A DNA stretch of 64,000 nucleotides from Pycnococcus provasolii (taxonomy: Eukaryota > Chlorophyta > Pseudoscourfieldiophyceae > Pseudoscourfieldiales > Pycnococcaceae), in contig OW568862.1 of the NCBI GenBank assembly GCA_938743325.2, forward strand, positions 1,390,201-1,454,200, in the 5' to 3' direction. Positions within the stretch are counted from its first letter, which is position 1, and each line of letters opens with the position of its first letter. The translations under genes were made by a program, and so were the position numbers. Positions 1-10,053 of this stretch are shown here, piece by piece. A model generated the notes under the pieces. The model saw only the letters and a program-made list of their open reading frames with translations, had not been told where the DNA came from and did not search any database.

Positions 1-128
1 CACATGTACACACATTCCTCTTCTTTATCGTTAAATGTGTTAAAGGCATTGCCAGCTAAAAACAAAACACAACGAAATTAATAATAAGGTAAAAAAAATA
101 GTTCAAATTTCTTTTCCACAATACTAAT

Positions 129-1091
129 TCAAAGGTCAGCCTCCTTCGCCTTGCTCATGTCGCCAACCTGGCTGACGAAGTTGTCGGTGATCGTTTGCAC
201 CTCCTTCGAAACGACTTTGCGCTCAGACTCCGTCAGCGATTTGCTCGCCTTGGCTATGTTCAACGCACGCTGGCGCACGGCGCGTATCTTCACCTTCGTC
301 GCCTCGCCGCTTTTCGTGACGTGCTTGCGCATAGCCTCCTTGCTTTCCGCCGAGGGGGGTGGCACGGGCACGGTGATCGTCGTACCACCTGCTTCCGACA
401 CGGGGTTGAGTCCTAGCGCCGCGGTGCGTATGGCCTTTTCAATGGATTCTGCGACGCTGCTATCGTACGGCGTAACGCTGAGAGTCGACGTGTTGAGCAC
501 CGTGACCGTTGCGAGTTCCTGCAGGCTCATGCGCGTCTCGTACGCGTCGACGCTCAGACGCTCGAGCATCGCCGGGCTCGCACGTCCCGTCTGCAAGCTA
601 GATAGCTCGTCCGCATAAAAGGACACCGTGACGTCCATGCGCTCACGCACGTAACCGTAGAAAGCCTCGTCGTCGTACATGCCGTCGACGTCAAAGTGAT
701 CGGCGTCGACGGCGCCTCCTTCAGCGCCGTCGCCGTCGCCGCTGTCAGCTTCTTGTGCAGCCGCACCGGAGTTCTCGTCTGCCGGAGCGGATTTTTTCTT
801 GCCTTTCTTCGCAAAACCGCGCCGAAATAACATGTCAGAGAGAGAACGCGAAGACGTGAAAGCTGGCGACGTTGTTGAAGTCCAAGGCTGGTTTGTCGCT
901 GTGTGCGTTACCGACATATTTGTTGCATTGACGTCGGTGACGGTAGCGAAGGTGAGAAGCGTTCTCGCTGGACGGCAAGCGGCACACGTTTTCGTGCTAG
1001 GAAGCAGCGGCGTGTGCGCGTCAAGAAGAGCGCGCCGTCCCGCGGCACACGCACGACGTGACACCAACCAGCACCACGAAGTTGGCAACAT
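129..1091 (-). CDS. RRF: Ribosome recycling factor, organellar (probably mitochondrial)
   Basis: Ribosome recycling factor splits post-termination ribosomes together with EF-G. From the ATG at 1091 the protein is 320 residues: about 140 of leader and low-complexity sequence, then a full RRF domain of about 180. Visible RRF hallmarks are LQTGRASPAMLERL, TVTPYD-like SVTPYDSS, the ALGLNP stretch followed by a T-V-P-V-P strand, and the C-terminal KVKIRAVRQRALN helix. The leader MLPTSWCWLVSRRACAAGRR is arginine-rich and lacks acids, and a second basic segment (LFRRGFAKKGKKK) precedes an acidic linker. This looks more mitochondrial than plastid, but targeting is inferred. The open frame continues 13 codons upstream without another ATG. 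The longest competing frame is antisense and shows no family motif. Confidence 0.93.
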   Translation of the reverse strand: MLPTSWCWLVSRRACAAGRRALLDAHTPLLPSTKTCAACRPARTLLTFATVTDVNATNMSVTHTATNQPWTSTTSPAFTSSRSLSDMLFRRGFAKKGKKKSAPADENSGAAAQEADSGDGDGAEGGAVDADHFDVDGMYDDEAFYGYVRERMDVTVSFYADELSSLQTGRASPAMLERLSVDAYETRMSLQELATVTVLNTSTLSVTPYDSSVAESIEKAIRTAALGLNPVSEAGGTTITVPVPPPSAESKEAMRKHVTKSGEATKVKIRAVRQRALNIAKASKSLTESERKVVSKEVQTITDNFVSQVGDMSKAKEADL

Positions 1092-1240
1092 GTTGAAGAT
1101 GGGGGGGGGCGAGGGGGGGAGGAGGGGCACGGGGTTTGGAGATTTGGGGAAAACCGCTGCAGGTTCTTACATCGTTCGATGATATCGGCATATACCCATC
1201 TCTCTCAGCCACCCCACCGCTGACGACCACACCCGTGTCA

Positions 1241-1260
1241 CCACACACACACACACACAC

Positions 1261-1301
<41 letters not shown>

Positions 1302-1327
1302 CACTCACTCACTCACTCACTCGCTCG
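1241..1327. repeat. (CA)n then (ACTC)n microsatellite
   Basis: An almost pure CA dinucleotide tract passes into an ACTC/CTCG tetranucleotide tract. It lies in the roughly 280 bp between the 5' end of the RRF gene and the 3' end of clpC. No gene is seen here; open frames across it are only repeat translations. Confidence 0.95.
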
Positions 1328-1368
1328 CGCTCACACGCACGTGAGGAGAAGTACTAAGGCAGCGCCGT

Positions 1369-2698
1369 CTAGCTGATGCCCGCGGGCGTCTCGCTGATGG
1401 CCGTCGCCTCGCCGAGCGCCTCACCATTCGCGCCGAGCACCACGACGTTACCCGCGGCATCGACGTCGACGATGGCACTGTCACCCTCCTTCAGAAGACC
1501 TCCGAGCATGCGCTCCGCGAGCACATCCTCGAGAAGGCGCATGATAGCACGGCGCAGCGGACGAGCGCCGTAGCTCGGGCTGTACCCCTCGTCCACGAGG
1601 CGGTCACGGAAGCGCTCCGTCACCTCAAGGTCAATCTCCTTCTCCTTAAGGCGGGTGAACACGTCCTTGAGCATGTAAGCACTGATCTCCTTCACCTCCA
1701 GCTTCGTCAGCTGACGGAACACGATGATCTCGTCAAGACGGTTGAGGAACTCGGGGCGGAAGTAGTTCTTCAGCTCCTCGTTGACCAGGGTCTTGATCCT
1801 GTTGTAGCTCTGCGAGTCCGCATCGTCGTTGCTCAGCTGGAAGCCAAGACCGCCGCCACCCTTCTCGATCACACTGCTTCCAACGTTCGACGTCATGATC
1901 AGCAGCGTGTTCTTGAAGTCAACCGTGCGTCCCTTGCTGTCCGTGAGACGGCCATCCTCGAGGATCTGAAGCATCATGTTGAACACGTCGGGGTGCGCCT
2001 TCTCCACCTCGTCGAAGAGAACGAGCGAGTACGGCCTTCGCCTAACAGCCTCCGTGAGCTGGCCACCCTCGTTGTAGCCCACGTATCCGGGGGGCGATCC
2101 GATGAGCTTGGAGACGGTGTGGCGCTCCATGAACTCGGACATGTCGAGACGTACCATAGCCTCCTCGCTGCCGTAGAAGTACTCGGCGATAGACTTGGCG
2201 AGCTCGGACTTGCCCACTCCGGTAGGTCCGGAGAAGATGAAGCTCGCGATGGGGCGGTTGGGGTTCTTCAGTCCCGTTCTCGCTCGGCGGATCGCGCGAG
2301 AGCACGCCACCACAGCCTCCTCCTGGCCAATCAGGCGCTTGTGCAGCGTCTCCTCCATCTTCAGCAGGCGTTCCACCTCGTCGCTGGACACCTTCTCCAC
2401 GGGGATTCCTGTCCAATTTGCGACGATGTTGGCGATATCAGCCTCCGTGACGACGGCGCCGCCCTCACCCTCGCTCTCCTTCTCAGCCTCGCCCTCCTCC
2501 TTCGATTTGCCGGTGATCGCCTGGATCTGGCTCTTCAGCTCCATCTCCCTGTCGCGAAGCTGTCCAGCCTTCTCGAAGTCCTGTCCACGAACCGCGGCAT
2601 CCTTCTCCTTCACAACGCCCTTGAGCTCCTTGTCGAGCTCGCGCGCCTCCTCGGGGAGCTGCGCGTGTGCGAGGCGAACGCGCGAACCAGCCTCGTCA

Positions 2699-2730
<32 letters not shown>

Positions 2731-4050
2731 ATCGCTGATGTACTGGCTGGCAAGCTGCGCGGCAGCCTCGAGCGCCTCGTCGGTGTACCGAAGCTTGTGA
2801 TGAATTTCGTAGCGTTCGCGCAGTCCCTGAAGAATCTGAATCGCCTCGTCCACGGTTGGCTCGGGGACTTGAACAGGCTGGAAACGGCGCTCGAGCGCGG
2901 GATCCTTCTCGATGTGCTTGCGGTACTCGTCAATCGTGGTGGCGCCGATGCACTGCAGCTCACCTCGCGCAAGCGCGGGCTTGAGGATGTTCGCCGCGTC
3001 GATCGCACCCTCGGCGGCGCCGGCGCCGATGAGCGTGTGCACCTCGTCGATGAAGAGGATGATGTCGTCGGACTGCTTCACCTCGTCCATGAGCTTCTTG
3101 AGACGCTCCTCAAACTCGCCGCGGTACTTGGTTCCCGCCACGAGAAGTCCCATGTCGAGCGTGACCACCTGCTTGCCCTCGACAGTCTCGGGGACGTTGT
3201 TGTTGGCAATCGCCTGCGCGAGGCCCTCGGCGATGGCTGACTTTCCAACGCCAGGCTCGCCAATCAGGCAGGGGTTGTTCTTCGTGCGGCGGCCGAGAAT
3301 CTGGATCACGCGCTGCATCTCGTTCGTGCGGCCGACGCACGGGTCGAGGTTGCCCTCCTCAGCCTGCTTCGTGAGGTTCGTGCCGAACTCCTCGAGCGTG
3401 GGCGTCTTCTGGTTGCCGGAAGCACCTCCAGCGCCCGCGGCGGCACCGACAGCCTCCTGAGACTCGCCTACCATGCGAATCACCTGCGTGCGAACCTTCG
3501 CCGTGTCCGTTCCAAGGTTCTCGAGAACGCGCGCGGCGACGCCCTCGCCCTCGCGGAGAAGACCGAGCAGAAGGTGCTCCGTTCCGATGTAGTTGTGCCC
3601 AAGCTGGCGTGCTTCCTCGAGCGCGAGCTCGAGAACGCGCTTCGCACGCGGCGTGAACGGAATCTCCACCGCCACGAACCCTGAGCCGCGTCCGATGATC
3701 TTCTCCACCTCGATGCGCGCCTCCTTCAGGTTAAGACCGAGACCCTTGAGAACCTTAGACGCAATGCCCGTGCCTTCACCGAGCAGACCGAGGAGAAGCT
3801 GCTCGGTACCCACGAAGTTGTGGCCGAGACGGCGCGCCTCCTCCTGAGCGAGCATGACGACCTTGATGGCCTTCTCGGTGAAACGCTCGAACATCATGCG
3901 GGCTTCCATGCGTCGGGGTCCGCCCGACGTGCGCGCGCACGACGTCACCTGCGCGCGCAGCGCGTGCGCACCGCTCGACGCGAACGATGAGCACGAGGCG
4001 CCATATGCGCAGGGTGTCGGAGCTCCAAGCCGCGCAGACGTTGCGAAAAG
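1369..4050 (-). CDS. clpC: ClpC, plastid Hsp100 AAA+ chaperone of the Clp protease (main exon)
   Basis: ClpC unfolds proteins and feeds them to the stromal ClpP protease, and also acts at the import motor. Visible in order: two Clp-N repeats ([19 protein letters not shown] and [16 protein letters not shown], each followed by GTE(Q/H)LLLGLL), AAA1 with Walker A GEPGVGKS and Walker [10 protein letters not shown], a UVR motif in the middle domain ([15 protein letters not shown]), AAA2 with Walker A GPTGVGKS and Walker [11 protein letters not shown], and a ClpP-docking-type loop GGGGLGFQ. About 890 residues fits plant ClpC. Upstream of the first ATG in this frame (3915), the frame stays open through a Ser/Ala/Arg-rich stretch typical of a transit peptide back to 4050, where a CAG acceptor sits. 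I therefore extend the exon to 4050 and place the start codon in an upstream exon. Confidence 0.93.
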
Positions 4051-4228
4051 CTGCGTATTTATTTGATCATGTGGTTGTGGTTGACGAGTGTGTGTGGTGG
4101 TTTTGCAATGAAGTTTTTGTTAGTACGTGTAACGTCCAACTAGCCTCTTTTCATGTCATCTTTCCAGAGAGAGGTGGAAAAGAAACAAAAAAAAGCCAAA
4201 AAGGAGGGAGGGAGGGGGGGCACCGTAC
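4051..4228 (-). other. Predicted intron of clpC, with a tiny first exon ATG-GCA at 4229-4234
   Basis: On the minus strand a perfect TACTAAC branch-point motif near 4115-4121 is followed by no AG until the CAG at 4051-4053. Upstream, ATG GCA at 4234-4229 is followed by GTACGG, a possible 5' splice site. Joining them in phase 0 gives Met-Ala followed by a transit-peptide-like sequence beginning [12 protein letters not shown]. The acceptor and branch point are well supported. The exact first exon is a guess, since another ATG further upstream could be used. Confidence 0.45.
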
Positions 4229-4234
4229 TGCCAT

Positions 4235-4921
4235 TCCGCTGATGCTGCAACACAAGCGCCACACGGCGAAACAAATCCACCCGTCCCAACACCAAAAGGA
4301 GTAAGCACAATATGCCGCTTCGCGACTCGTCAACTTGCGCGGCAGAGTTGACAGCGTATTCGCGTTGCCCGCAGTCCGGCGGCGGAATGTGGATGTTGCT
4401 CCCCCGCCGAACAATCCCTTCTTCCGTTTCTGTGCCCTCCGCACCCCACCCCACCTTCCCTCCCTTCCCTCAGTGTGCAGTTGTCGTAGCCTACCTTTCT
4501 TCCCCTGGCTGCGCGCTTTGGGTTTGTGAGCGCCCTCCTCTGCGCGGTTGTTTGGTTGTTTATCTGCAGCATCGGCATGGCAGCAGCAGCAGCAGCAGCG
4601 TGTAAAGTTGTTGTGGCGGGGGGGGAAGGGGCAACGGGAGGCGACGCGTCGTCTTTCTCAGGCCGGAGAAAAGCCCCGGGGGAGATATCTGGGCGAAGAA
4701 AGGGCACCGCCCCCTGTGATCCCCCGCATTTTATCCACAGAGCAACCACCCGGCCGAGGAACCAGTTAGGGTTTTAACCGCAAATCCTCCCCGTGGATTT
4801 GGAAACTGTATGAAACGTTAGGGTTTCTTGGTAACCCTGGTGCCTGCCGGCACCTATCCTGCTAGGGCTTCGCCCTGCCATTGCTTTGTCGTTCTTGCAC
4901 ATCTTTAAACCTCAAGCAGCC
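4235..4921. other. Intergenic region between clpC and the RmlC-RmlD gene
   Basis: About 690 bp between divergent genes. It holds a short CAG microsatellite (about 4581-4601), a G-run near 4619-4626 and two isolated TTAGGGTTT-like words near 4765-4825. It presumably carries both promoters. The short open frames are mutually overlapping and show no family motif, so no gene is called. Confidence 0.6.
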
Positions 4922-6463
4922 ATGGCGCAGCGGTGGCCTCTGCCGATACAGGGCGCGTACTACATTCTTCTGCCGCGGTACGGCGACGAACGAGGGTACA
5001 TGCAGGAGTCGTTCCGCACAGACACGAAGCTTGACCTCGGCGACACCGTCGAAGGCCAGCCGTCTCACCAGATTGCGTGGAGCAAGAGCTGCAAGGGCGT
5101 GCTGCGCGGCTTCCACACGTCGCCGTACTACAAGGCGGTTTCCATCCTGAGCGGGTCGATTTTAGACGTTCTCGTCGACCTTAGGCCGCACTCGCCGACG
5201 TACCTTAAGTACGCTTTCATGAACCTCTCGGAAGAAGAGCCTGGCGAGGTAATCGTGCCTCCTGGGGTGGGCCACGGCTTTCTCAGCAGGTCCGACGACA
5301 CGCGCATGCTGTACGTGCAAGGTGGCGTCTACAAGCCTGAGCAGGAGGTGAACGTGCGCTGGAACGACGCCGTGCTGAACGTGCCTTGGCCCAAGGAGGA
5401 GGCGGATGCGGCGCTCGTCTCCGCGAAGGACTCGACCAGCGCGCTGCTTTCGGAAGCGAGACCTGACACCGCCACGCTGAAGCCTGGGCGTCGCATCAGC
5501 CTAGTGATTGGCGCAAGCGGACAGGTTGGCGGCGCGCTGTGCGAGCTGCTGACGGACGCGCGGTGCGTCGGCACGTACTGCGCGAACGCTGCGCCGAGAC
5601 CTGGCTGCGTGCCATTCGACATGGACGCGGCGGCTGACAACCCGAAGCTTGCGGAGCAGCTGCTCAGCTTCGTGCGTCCGGCTGTCGTGTACATCTGCGC
5701 AGGCTTCACTTGGGTGGATGGGTGCGAGCGAGATGTCGAGAAGGCACAACGTCTCAACCACCGCGGACCTCTTGCGGTGGCGCAGGCGGCAAAGGTGTAC
5801 GGGGCGAAGGTCGTGTTCTACTCCACGGACTATGTGTTTGACGGGCGCGCTGCGAGCATGACGGACGATGCGGCGGGTTATGCAAACGGTTACGTCGAAA
5901 CCACGCCGCTGAATCCGCTGAATGTGTACGGCAAATCGAAGGTGGATGGCGAAACTGCGATTTTGCAGTGCGACCCGTCCGCGCTGATCCTGCGCACCAC
6001 CGTCGTGTACGGCCCGGAGATGCAGGGTAAGAACTTCGTCTACCAACTCGCACGTCGCCTTGCAGATGCGTCGGGCATGAGCGTTCCGAATGACCAGGTG
6101 GGATCGCCCACGTACAATCGTGACCTCGCGGCGATCAGCGCGGAGCTTGTCGAAAAAGGCGCGACGGGCATCTACAACGTCGTCGGCGAGGAGATTATGG
6201 ATCGGTACGCCTTTGCGGTCGAGGTGGCGTCAGCGCTCGGACTGGACTCGTCCACCGTGAAGGGTACCGAGACGGTCGCGGGTGCCGCACAGACGTTTGG
6301 CAAGGCTGATGCACAGGTAGGTGCCGAACGTCCTCTACGCTGTGGCTTGAGCATGGAAAAAACTCTCGCCGTCGTGTCGCACAGGCCGAGAAGCGTTCGG
6401 GACGCCATTGCGCACTGGAAGGCGACCCCGTTCGCCGCGGGTGCGAAGGAACTCGGAAGCTAA
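4922..6463 (+). CDS. Fused dTDP-4-dehydrorhamnose 3,5-epimerase / 4-reductase (RmlC-RmlD)
   Basis: The protein (513 aa) joins the last two steps of nucleotide-L-rhamnose synthesis. Residues about 1-170 are an RmlC-type cupin: GVLRGFHTSPYYKAV carries the family's catalytic His, followed by SGSILDVLVDLR and VPPGVGHGFLS. Residues about 190-510 are an RmlD-type short-chain reductase: GASGQVGGALCELL is the NAD(P)H Rossmann loop, FYSTDYVFDG and NVYGKSKVDGE supply the Thr/Tyr-x3-Lys catalytic set, and ILRTTVVYG follows. Land plants also use one chain for both activities (UER/NRS), but that enzyme does not use an N-terminal RmlC cupin, so this resembles a fusion of bacterial-type enzymes. The start is the ATG at 4922 in a strong context (gcagccATGG). 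Nucleotide preference (dTDP or UDP) cannot be read from sequence. Confidence 0.92.
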   Translation: MAQRWPLPIQGAYYILLPRYGDERGYMQESFRTDTKLDLGDTVEGQPSHQIAWSKSCKGVLRGFHTSPYYKAVSILSGSILDVLVDLRPHSPTYLKYAFMNLSEEEPGEVIVPPGVGHGFLSRSDDTRMLYVQGGVYKPEQEVNVRWNDAVLNVPWPKEEADAALVSAKDSTSALLSEARPDTATLKPGRRISLVIGASGQVGGALCELLTDARCVGTYCANAAPRPGCVPFDMDAAADNPKLAEQLLSFVRPAVVYICAGFTWVDGCERDVEKAQRLNHRGPLAVAQAAKVYGAKVVFYSTDYVFDGRAASMTDDAAGYANGYVETTPLNPLNVYGKSKVDGETAILQCDPSALILRTTVVYGPEMQGKNFVYQLARRLADASGMSVPNDQVGSPTYNRDLAAISAELVEKGATGIYNVVGEEIMDRYAFAVEVASALGLDSSTVKGTETVAGAAQTFGKADAQVGAERPLRCGLSMEKTLAVVSHRPRSVRDAIAHWKATPFAAGAKELGS

Positions 6464-6494
6464 AAGCTAAGCTAAGCTAAGCTAAGCTAAGCTT
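6464..6494. repeat. (AGCTA)n short tandem repeat directly after the stop codon
   Basis: Six near-perfect AGCTA units begin immediately after the TAA of the RmlC-RmlD gene. The remaining sequence to 6785 (about 290 bp) shows no gene and probably holds the promoter of the next one. Confidence 0.9.
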
Positions 6495-6785
6495 TGTCTA
6501 TCAACTGTAAAAGTACCATATTGTTCACCTGCCATCCCGCGACTTGTGACGTGCAGGGGATTGGCCGGTAGGGTAGGGTGACTTGACTTATTCCGTCCGT
6601 TGTCGGTTGTCCGTGCAATTGAAAAGAAATAATCGGGGATCCACCGTTGCTCAGACCCCCGGGAACGATTTGAACCTTGGCGCCTTCCTCCCAAGACCCC
6701 ACTCTTCCCGTCCCTTTTTCCGTCTGTCAACGCGGCCTTCAAATCAAACTCCTCACGCGAACAACAACACGCCCAACAAACAACA

Positions 6786-7269
6786 ATGGCAAAGGAGCTG
6801 GCGCAGCTCGCGCCGTGGGGCTGGGATCCGCGCATCACCAAACACCCGCCAGGACCGAGCTCTCTGAGGCACTTCGAGGAGGCTGGCGCGCTTGCAAAGT
6901 TCGAGAAGAGCAACAGCACAAACGGCAAGAAGAAGAATCTCAAGGAGAAAGAGAACAAGAATAGCAATAGCACTGCTACGCCGAATCCTGCGAAGCGTCC
7001 ACGTCTCACGAAACCTTTACCGACATCTGCTATAGCATGCACGCCTTCGCTGAAGACGCCTGCACCGGAGACACCTGCGGTGCTGCCACCAAGCGGTGGT
7101 GCCGCAACCACGATGCCACGTGACGCTGGAGGATCGTCTTTGAAAGGTCGAGGGGGTGGGAGCACAATCGGCGTTTCGTCCAAACGCGGCGGCGAGGTGT
7201 ATGCAGTGCCAACGCCCATCCCTATGAAAACGTTGGGAAAGGTTGCCGAGTTGCAGGACGACGACGATA

Positions 7270-7304
<35 letters not shown>

Positions 7305-8009
7305 GCTGCCGTGACGGAAACGCCAACGCAGCAAGACGCGGCGACAAAGCTCTCGTCGCCTGTGCAAAAACCACCCACAGCGACGACAAGGCCACGTCGT
7401 GGCGCCAACGCAGCTGCAGCCACAACTACCGCACCGGCTTCGGGAGAACCTACGAAAGCCGCGATACCCTCTCCACCTGCTGCGGCGCTTGCCGGCGCAG
7501 TAGGCTCCGACCTCGCTGGCGCCGCCGTGCCGCCGCCGCCCGCGGCAAAGGCTGCACGATCACGAGTGCGTCAGCCATCCTCGAAAGCTCGAGCACCCTC
7601 ACCTGCTCCCAAGCGTCCGCCTCCGCCTCCCCCGCAGGCGACAGCCAAACCGCCTACAACCGCGACGGTGGCTACCGCCTCTAACGCCGTGCAGCAAGCG
7701 CAGCGACTTTCCCCGCCTTGGCGTCCGCAGTCTCGCTGCACGCTTCGCAGTCTTGACGACGCACCTCGCGACGGCACAGTACGTTCGTATGTCGTACAGC
7801 CGACGTCGGGCATGACATGCGATGGGGATGTGCACCCGGCGCTTCCTATACCGCAGCCATGGTGGAACTACGCGTGGGCTGGCAACTCCTTCCAACGGAA
7901 GCAGCACCAAGTGCAGCCGACGGTACAACGTACGTTGTGCACTTCGTTCTCCCCAGCTCTTGCCAACGGGCTCCGTTTCCTCACAAGGTCAGCGGGAGAG
8001 AAGAAATAG
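6786..8009 (+). CDS. Unrecognised, mostly disordered proline/alanine-rich protein
   Basis: A 407-residue open frame starting at an ATG in good context (acaacaATGG). I recognise no family. It starts with a compact, tryptophan-containing segment (LAPWGWDPRITKHPPG and SSLRHFEEAGALAKFEK), then a Lys-rich stretch, a run of about 16 mostly Asp residues near residue 160, and long Pro/Ala/Lys-rich disorder. A second aromatic segment near the C-terminus reads PQPWWNYAWAGNSFQRK. Conserved-looking ends around a disordered middle fit a nuclear or scaffolding protein, but that is inference. The competing antisense frames read as repeat-driven shadows of the GAC and CCG tracts. Confidence 0.55.
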
Positions 8010-8130
8010 ACGCATTTTGGTAAAAGCTTGGAGGGAGCGTGTGTTTTGTGTGTGACTTGAATTTTTTTTTCATTGTTTTTTTGAATCATTTCTGGATTGT
8101 TTGCACTCTTATTTCGTCATACTGTATCGT

Positions 8131-8715
8131 CTACGCGTCAGCCTCCTCAATCTCAGAGCCTGCGCTTCGCTCGGACACCTTGAAGTACACTCGGCACGTG
8201 GGCTTGAGGATTTTGTTCGCACGGCCCTGTGCACGAGGTCGAAAGCGCTTCATGTAAGGACCCTGGTCCGCGTAGCACTCCTCGACGTACAGCTGGCTCT
8301 TGTTGAGACCGAAGAACTTTGCGTTCGCCGCGGCGGACATCAGGCAACGCTTCACCGGCTCGCAGGCACGGTACGGCATGAACTCCAGGAGCACCAGGCA
8401 CTCCTCGTAGCTCCGTCCACGCAGCTGGTTGATGACACGGCGCACCTTGAAGACGCTCATTTTCAAGTTCTTCAACGAGCACTCGCCGCAGACGCGGTCC
8501 GTTGTCACCGCTGACACCTCCTCCGTCGCCGCCGCCGTCGACACAACGCGCGACGCCAGCGCGAGCGGCTGAGGCTGCGCCCTCCTTCCGACAAAGGCAG
8601 CCTGCTGTGGGATGACGGCACGCACCGCACGCGGCGCGGCGGCACGGCGCACATTAACGCACGGGCGCGCGACGGAGGGTCGGCTGCTGACGCGCATCAT
8701 CTGGCTCGCGGACAT
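8131..8715 (-). CDS. RPL22: Plastid large-subunit ribosomal protein uL22c, nuclear-encoded
   Basis: uL22 lines the peptide exit tunnel of the 50S subunit. The 194-residue protein has a Ser/Arg/Ala-rich, acid-poor N-terminal region of about 70 residues ([18 protein letters not shown]...) typical of a plastid transit peptide, then the L22 domain: [19 protein letters not shown], the [20 protein letters not shown] helix, [18 protein letters not shown], and the diagnostic hairpin loop [20 protein letters not shown]. The first in-frame ATG is at 8715; the codon before it is GTG. In many algae rpl22 is still plastid-encoded, so this is a gene transferred to the nucleus. Confidence 0.94.
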   Translation of the reverse strand: MSASQMMRVSSRPSVARPCVNVRRAAAPRAVRAVIPQQAAFVGRRAQPQPLALASRVVSTAAATEEVSAVTTDRVCGECSLKNLKMSVFKVRRVINQLRGRSYEECLVLLEFMPYRACEPVKRCLMSAAANAKFFGLNKSQLYVEECYADQGPYMKRFRPRAQGRANKILKPTCRVYFKVSERSAGSEIEEADA

Positions 8716-9229
8716 CACGACGCCACACTGTTACCGTTTTCTTTATGGGAGGAGGGGTGGAAGGACGAGGGTGGCGGTAGGTGGGGGGCGAGGGTTTCGT
8801 GGCTCTTGAGAAGCCGGGAGGGCGAGTGGATAGAGCCAAAAGGAAAATGCAACCAAACCGGTATCCCCATTCGCCCGTTCCCGTGGATGAGCTCGGAAGC
8901 AAATGGGGCAAATGGGGTTTACATTGATTGGGTTTGCGGGGAGGCATTTATTCGGGGTTGGCGGAGACCTTGACCGTGGCGGGTGGGGCAACTGACCAGC
9001 TCCAGCAGGGTTGCAAGGAACTATCCCCACTCCAGGCAAAGTTCGTCTAAGAGCTTCGCCCCCTCGCAGCCTCGGCCTGTCGGGTCGTTCGTCGCTCCGC
9101 AAAACCCAGACTGCCAGACCCCGACCGACCGACCCACCTGCAGGCGAAACCCAGCTCAGCAGCAAAACGACACTACGACAGTCACAAGCGCCGAACACAC
9201 ACACACACACGCGCGCGCGCCTTCGTATC

Positions 9230-9787
9230 ATGACGTCCACGTACCGCGCGAAGCACTTCGGCGACCGCGACGTTTACGCCGACCAGACGGAATCAACGCA
9301 CTACCCGGCACCGAGCTTGCAGCCCAAGTTCGTGTCGAGTGTGGTCATTGGCGACGAGGGAAAGGCTGGTGTGGAGGCGTCGTGGATTTCGCAGACGCAG
9401 GCTGCGCACAGCGCATCTGCGCTCGCGCCTTTGCCTCCGCCACCTCGCCCAGCTTGGATGGGTGACCCTAAGACGGGTGTCCCCGGGTTCAGCGCAAACG
9501 GCAAGGACATGACCTTGGAGGAGCTGATCCGTGAGAAGATTTGGGAACGCAAGCGAGCTGGCCAGGGCTCGAATCTGCTGTGGAGGTTACGTGAGTTCCA
9601 GCAAGCGGACCGTGACGGCAACGGACGTGTTGAGACAAAAGAGCTGTACCACTTTCTTCGCACATTTGCCGTCGAGCTTGACAAAAGGCAGCTTGAGCGG
9701 CTCATCGAGGTTCACGACACGTCGGGCGATGGTTCCATCAACTACCAGGAGTTCCTAGCTTGGATTCTACCGGAGGTTCAGGAGTAA
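9230..9787 (+). CDS. Two-EF-hand calcium-binding protein
   Basis: A 185-residue protein. The N-terminal half is low in recognisable structure with a short proline run. The C-terminal half carries two canonical EF-hand loops: DRDGNGRVETKE and DTSGDGSINYQE, each with Asp at position 1, Gly at 6 and Glu at 12. They are separated by a normal helix-linker-helix (LYHFLRTFAVELDKRQLERLIEVH). The arrangement resembles calmodulin-like sensors or flagellar EF-hand proteins, but nothing here fixes the partner. The frame is open upstream without an ATG, and a CA/CG dinucleotide tract lies just before the start. Confidence 0.85.
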   Translation: MTSTYRAKHFGDRDVYADQTESTHYPAPSLQPKFVSSVVIGDEGKAGVEASWISQTQAAHSASALAPLPPPPRPAWMGDPKTGVPGFSANGKDMTLEELIREKIWERKRAGQGSNLLWRLREFQQADRDGNGRVETKELYHFLRTFAVELDKRQLERLIEVHDTSGDGSINYQEFLAWILPEVQE

Positions 9788-9861
9788 AGAAAAAAAAAAA
9801 ACAAATTATAGAATTCGAAAAAGACTTTTTTTTCATCAATCTCTTGTTTGCATAGGTTTCT

Positions 9862-9864
<3 letters not shown>

Positions 9865-9904
<40 letters not shown>

Positions 9905-10040
9905 ACCTTGCACACACACACCTTGCACACACACACACACTCACACTCACACACTCACACTCACACACACACACTCACACTCACTCACACACACACCTTG
10001 CACGCACGCACGCACCTTGCCACGAACGAACGAACGCACA
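9865..10040. repeat. Compound (CA)n microsatellite
   Basis: A long CA tract interrupted several times by CCTTG, passing into CACT, GCAC and GAAC tetranucleotide runs. It separates the 3' ends of the convergent EF-hand and ABCA genes. Confidence 0.95.
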
Positions 10041-10053
10041 CATTTATGTGGAT

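Noticed and set aside
1993-3240. Long plus-strand open frame of 415 codons antisense to clpC
   Set aside because: It is a codon-bias shadow of the GC-rich clpC gene; the translation is Leu/Arg/Val-rich with no family motif.
6655-6680. tRNA-like GATTTGAACC word
   Set aside because: No cloverleaf could be built around it. I found no convincing tRNA or rRNA gene anywhere in the window.
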